64,000 nucleotides of DNA. It comes from Lentinus brumalis (Eukaryota; Basidiomycota; Agaricomycetes; Polyporales; Polyporaceae). Of the stretch, positions 59,506 to 64,000 are shown in pieces. Made by a program: the position numbers and the translations under genes. The stretch spans positions 620,001-684,000 of the forward strand of contig MARA01000010.1 of the NCBI GenBank assembly GCA_001792895.1. The letters are read 5' to 3'. Below the pieces are notes generated by a model that saw only the letters and a list, made by a program, of their open reading frames with translations, did not search any database and was not told the DNA's origin. Position 1 is the stretch's first letter. Each line of letters starts with the position of its first letter.

Positions 59506-60777
59506 TGGAGGGCCCGCCGCCATCCCTTCCCCGCTTCCCCGCCCGGCTTCTCGAGACTCGTGCGGCGTGTACTGCTATCACCTCTGGAAAAGCCCACGAC
59601 AGATGCTTCGCGACACCGCGCCTCACCGAGCCGCCCTCGCTCCACGCACACGCGCCACACACAGCGTGCGCTCCCCCTGTACTGCTTGTATTGCCCCGGA
59701 ACCCGCGCCTTGCCCCAGCGCGGCCGTCCAGGCGCTAGATATCCTATTCCCCCTCCCTGGATGGTCGTCTATATCACTGGTTAATTGGTAGTATATATAT
59801 CTATTGCGGTCCCCGGTCCACCATCCATCCTGCATGCCGCGCTCGCTCGTTTGCTCATCCTCGTCTGGGGACTTTGTATATTATTGGCACTCTCCTTCTT
59901 TCTTCGTCCGGGCTGGGGGACTGTGGGATGCACATACATATGTAGGTTTCGCGGGGGACACCGCGTATGCATACACTTGCATGGAGTGCTTCTCTGCGTC
60001 ACGTTCCGGTTTCGAGTCCCGACTCCTCAGCCAGCCGCGCAGCGACTGGAGTGCACGGAAAGCTCACGATGAAATCCCGTACATCGTTGGGATCCGACAT
60101 GCGTCCGTACCACAAATACCAATGTCCCGTACAATCAGGCCTCCGCCGACCGTGGCAGATTACACACGATGTCAGACGATGTCCTGCATGAATTCTCCTA
60201 GTAAGTATCAACCGAGGGACCTCCATTACCTATACTGATTTCTTGGCGTATGCTGTTCCGATCCACCCACGAGAACTACAACTCCAGCGGGTATGTGAGG
60301 AGGGCGCACAGACATCGGCGTATTGGTTAACAAGTTTCAATGGTTGAAGTTCAAGTTAGGGTTGAGTCCAATGGCCCGGCGCCTACAGCGCTTATCTCCT
60401 CCGTCTCCCAGTCTCCCTTTCCTCCACTTACTACTGAGCCTCCAGCTGGGTCGAAGTTCTTCCAGGACGCATCACAACTTGCCCGGTTCAAATTACGATG
60501 GAACTATTGAGAGTGATGTTCTCGACGTCGTAGTTGGGATTACGCACTTGTGCGCCGTTCCGAGGGCGGATGCGACATTCGTCCGGAAAATGATGTGGGT
60601 CATGCATCTGCCTTCTATCCACAACCTCCACGCACAGAAGACTGTATGCCTGCTTCATAATATCATTATGGGCTCAATCAAGTACGTGCGTCCTATGTCG
60701 GAAGACTGGTGGGTCCATCCCTACAAAAGAGTCTGAGGATTTCGTCGCAACAGCTCAGTACCTAACTAACCACAGCC
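59506..60777. other. Intergenic, no gene recognised
   Basis: About 1.3 kb between two plus-strand genes. A frame at 60323-60736 has no motif or intron support. Confidence 0.35.
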
Positions 60778-62125
60778 ATGAGTCCCAATTCTCTACCCTC
60801 AACAATGCGCGCGGTCGGTATCAACAAGTACGGCGATCTCGATGCTATCGAGGAGCTCGCGCTTCCGGTTCCAAAACCAGGCCCTAACGAAATTCTCGTG
60901 AAGGTGCGCTACCTCTACCGGATGTCGACCACATCTCATTTCATTGTTGACACGCTTCTGCAGGTCGAGTATGGGGGCGTCAACTGGCTCGACACGGGAT
61001 TCCGCAGCGGGAACGTCCCATTCCCCGTCCCGCCGCCGCCGAAGCCACTCGGGGAGAGGCGGCAGGAACGATCGTCGCTCTGCCGACTGATGAAGGTGTA
61101 CTGTCGAATGAGGATTACAGAGCGCGTGGCTTCCGCATTGGTGACAAGGTTGCGGTAGTGAGTGCACTCAACCCATATACTCATACTCCGCCGTCGCACT
61201 TTATTGACATAGTACGTGGGATGTAGTGGGGCAACGGCGCCTTCGCAGAGTACATGGCTGCGCCGTGGACGAACGTGTTCTCGATCCCGGAGGGAGTCTC
61301 GACGCGCGACGGCGCAGCCGCTATGTTGCAAGGTAACCAATACCACACTCTTCCCCGCATCAGATCAACGACTCACATTTTGCTCGACCCCTGCAGGTTT
61401 TTCGGCACTGGTACTCATGACCGAGGCGTACAACGTGAAAGCAGGTGACCGTGTCCTGGTGCACACTGTCGCTGGCGGGATGGGTCTGTGCTTCGCGCAG
61501 CTGATCGCTGCCCGGGGAGCCACCGTCATCGGCACGACGAGCACGCCCGAGAAGGCGGAGATCGCCAAGGCTCACGGTGCCTCGCACATCATTCTATACA
61601 AGCAGGAGGACGTCGTCAAATGCGTGCTTGAGCTCACCGACGGGAAGGGCGTGGATGCGATATTCGACGCCGTCGGGAAGGATACGTGAGCATATTCCCC
61701 GAATCCCCACGCGACACTCATGCTCAAGCTTGATCGTGCACAGATTCGAGAGCGACCTGAAGATGATACGGAAGAGGGGCACCATCGTAGCCTACGGCGC
61801 CACTTCGGGGCCTCTGCCACCGTTCGAACTGCGCAGGTTCATGGAGAAGAACGTGAAGTTCACGTATGCAACGTGAGTCGTCCCGCATGAGGCTTCGAGA
61901 ATGCACTCATTGTCGTCTTACATGTCGAACAGGGCTATGATTTACGCCGAGGATCCCAAGGAAGCTCGCAAGTGGTTCGACGAGGTCTTCCGTCTTGTCG
62001 CAAACGGTACTTTGAAGATGCGCATACATAAGGAGTACCCGTTCACCGCAGATGGCGTGCAACAGTCGCAGAAGGACATGGTGAACGGGACATCAGTAGG
62101 GAAGTTACTTATCAAGATCGCGTAG
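60778..62125 (+). CDS. MDR quinone oxidoreductase, one-base frameshift
   Basis: Exons 60778..60903, 60964..61157, 61227..61332, 61397..61685, 61744..61872 and 61933..62125 give 345 residues after correction. This is the zinc-free medium-chain dehydrogenase type (NADPH:quinone reductase/zeta-crystallin). MRAVGINKYGDLDAIEEL opens it, then YGGVNWLDTGFRSG, GNGAFAEYMAAP, the nucleotide-binding VLVHTVAGGMGLCFAQLIAA, GKGVDAIFDAVGKDT and SVGKLLIKIA at the end. No structural-zinc Cys cluster is present. In exon 2 the frame breaks at GGGG 61051-61054: KPLG must continue as GEAAGTIVALPTDEG, which needs one more G. The exon is otherwise 194 nt where 195 is required by both flanking splice phases. It is convergent with NmrA-like gene 2, 219 bp apart. 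Confidence 0.88.
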
Positions 62126-62344
62126 TCGAGCGGCCTCCTGGTCTACAGATTGTATACATGTACTTGCAGTCGTCGCGACGATGCGCTCCGTAGGGCGCGC
62201 CGACCCAGACCTTCATCGGCGGCGATGTGAGAAACGTCGATCGAGCAATCCCGCTACAACATGAAATTACTGTGTTCTGACACTCACGAGCCTCATAGCG
62301 GCAAGACACTCGTATATCGTACAAGAACTTAGGAGAACCTACAG

Positions 62345-63591
62345 CTACAGCTGAGCGATCCGCTCAAAGTCAGGCTTCACGCCACCTGTCCCATCCGCGT
62401 CATTCTTGAGCAGCGCGCTTCCGATCTCTCCGGTGTAGTTAGTAGAGCGCATCCAGTCCTCGATACTGAGCAGCCCGGGATTGATGCGACGCAGCCACGC
62501 AAAGTCGCGCTTGGCGAGGTCGTCGCGGTAGAACTGCCACCAGCGGGTGAAGTTCTCGCCCCACGTCGTCGTCCCGTCGCCGCGGCGCTGCTCACTCGCA
62601 ATCGGGTGGTCGACGTCGAGGACGAGCGTCGTCCACTCTTCGATGGAGAGCGGGACGTACTCCGCCTTCTTCCCGGTCACCTTGGTGAACGTCTTGACGA
62701 GGTAGTCCCAGCCGACATAGTCGCTCGCGACCTCGAGCTCCTGCCGCGACGTCTCCGCGCGGTGGTCGAAGATGTACCGCGCGAAGAAGCCGAGGTCTTG
62801 GAGCGCGATCATCGGGACGTTTCCGGGTCCGATCGGGCTCGCGAAGACGTGCGTGCCGTCTGCACGCACATTGATAGGCCCAAACATGCCCTGTGAAGGT
62901 GATTTAGGTCACGGGCGGGACTGCCGGATTGACACGCAGTGACTGACCATGTTGAGCATGTCCATGTATGGCCCCGACGTGAGGACGCTCCAAGACATAT
63001 CTTCGTCGCTCACTATGGACTCTTGAGAACGCATCCAATCGGCCACGCGGGCCTTGGCCGTGTAGTGCTCGGCGTAGTACTTCGGGTTATACCCGCCCTT
63101 CTGCTCACACGTCAAGTTGTCAGTCACTAGACACCGAGAGAACAGCAGCGCGATAGGCACACCTTGAAGACATTGTCGAGGCTGCTCCACACGTAATGCT
63201 TGATCGTGCCCGCTTGTTTCGCGAGCTCAAAGATGCGGATTCCGGCGAAGACTTCTTTCACCTGTCCGATAGTGAAGCTGTCCGTGTTGACGTATGCGCC
63301 GTAAGCTCCCTCAAGAGCCGCGAGCACGCTCGGAAAGTCGCTGGTGCTGCCTGGGGCCACAAGCTGCTCAGCGAGTCGGTCATATTAGGTATCGGAGGAT
63401 CTACCTTGTACGACTTCGACCCCTTTGCGGGCGAGTTCCTGCGCACGCTCGCCTTTCGGATTGCGAGTCAGCGCTCGCACGGAGTACGGGGAGGGAGAGC
63501 CATCAGGGGCTGGCTTCAGGAGGGCGTCGATGACGGCGAGGCCTTGGGCACCCGTGGCACCGATAACGAGGATAAGTTTGCGAGAGGACAT
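62345..63591 (-). CDS. NmrA-like NAD(P)-binding protein 2
   Basis: Four exons (62345..62890, 62948..63100, 63163..63350, 63405..63591) of 546, 153, 188 and 187 nt give 357 residues, the same lengths as in gene 1 at 49 kb. VIGATGAQG binds the dinucleotide, and YSVRALTRNPKGERAQELA, ALEGAYGAYVNTDSFTIGQ, SSLDNVFK and DMSWSVLTSGPYMDMLNM follow. Substitutions against gene 1 are scattered and conservative, so both copies appear to be under selection. It lies in the opposite orientation to gene 1. No catalytic Tyr-Lys pair is seen; a regulatory or atypical reductase role is inferred from the family. Confidence 0.92.
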
Positions 63592-63645
63592 GGTTCAGAG
63601 TGATACAGTCAAGAAGGTCAATGGGTGAGCGTATGGTATCAGCGT

Positions 63646-63657
63646 TGTATATATACT
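63646..63657 (-). promoter_or_regulatory. TATA-like element of NmrA-like gene 2
   Basis: The sequence tgtatatatact lies about 55 bp upstream of the ATG at 63591, matching the spacing of the TATA-like element in gene 1. Confidence 0.45.
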
Positions 63658-64000
63658 GACGAAGCGTCGCTGTGCATGAGAGAGCCTCGGGTGAGTCCTT
63701 CTGTCGCCCGAGACTGACTTAACCATGACCGATGGGATACAGCGGCTCGGGCATCGATTCGGACGATTCTTCGCGAAAGCCTTGGCAGTGTGAAGTAGCC
63801 GCAGTGGCGCCGTTCTGACAGAGAGGTTGGGTTTGAGAACGGCAAGAAGGCGGCTGGGGCGTCATCGCACGGTCGCGACAGAGTTGTTGTGCGGCTAGTG
63901 GACGGCCATTGTGAGTATCACTTTAGGTGACAGGTACTAGTACAAACCTACTATACCTTCACACGCTGGCGAACTGCTGACACCACGAATATTCTGCTTG
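63658..64000. other. Right edge, upstream of NmrA-like gene 2
   Basis: About 340 bp with no gene recognised; the window ends here. Confidence 0.4.

Overview
The window looks like nuclear DNA of a filamentous basidiomycete, most likely an Agaricomycete of the Polyporales type. The reasons are many short GT-AG introns (mostly 49-69 bp), dense multi-exon genes on both strands, GC-rich coding sequence, and families typical of mushroom-forming fungi: DUF6533-type membrane proteins, fungal MYND-finger proteins, PLC-like phosphodiesterase, OPT transporter and GT61. All gene models below were spliced by hand from the sequence. Nearly all close in frame, and I say where they do not.

Left part (1-19 kb): an HMG-box transcription factor (+); a 5'-truncated LINE carrying an RNase H domain, bounded by a perfect 16-bp target-site duplication; a secreted PLC-like phosphodiesterase (-); an NAD kinase (+) behind a TATA box; a DUF6533 multi-pass membrane protein (+); and a queuosine-salvage protein (-). 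Middle (19-35 kb): two MYND-finger genes and one MYND pseudogene around an 18-exon oligopeptide transporter, then a basic low-complexity protein (-) and an 83-residue stand-alone dsRNA-binding protein (+).

36.8-43.8 kb holds three tandem aquaporin/aquaglyceroporin genes, all on the minus strand. They carry altered NPA boxes (NPG/NSA, NPA/NAA, NPG/NAA). 45-53 kb is a duplication-rich stretch: MYND pseudogene (-), NmrA-like relic (+), MYND gene (-), NmrA-like gene (+), MYND gene (+) and a second DUF6533 gene (-). The right end has a GT61 glycosyltransferase (+), an MDR quinone oxidoreductase (+) and a second NmrA-like gene (-) whose four exon lengths equal those of the copy at 49 kb.

Two window-wide patterns stand out. 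First, six copies of one MYND family lie within 33 kb; the final zinc ligand appears to be His rather than Cys, encoded after a conserved intron. Second, four otherwise intact genes (NAD kinase, two aquaporins, quinone oxidoreductase) each need exactly one extra G in a run of 4-5 G/C to stay in frame. This points to systematic homopolymer under-calling in the assembly rather than four pseudogenes. No CRISPR array, operon or bacterial feature is present, and I did not recognise any tRNA or rRNA gene.
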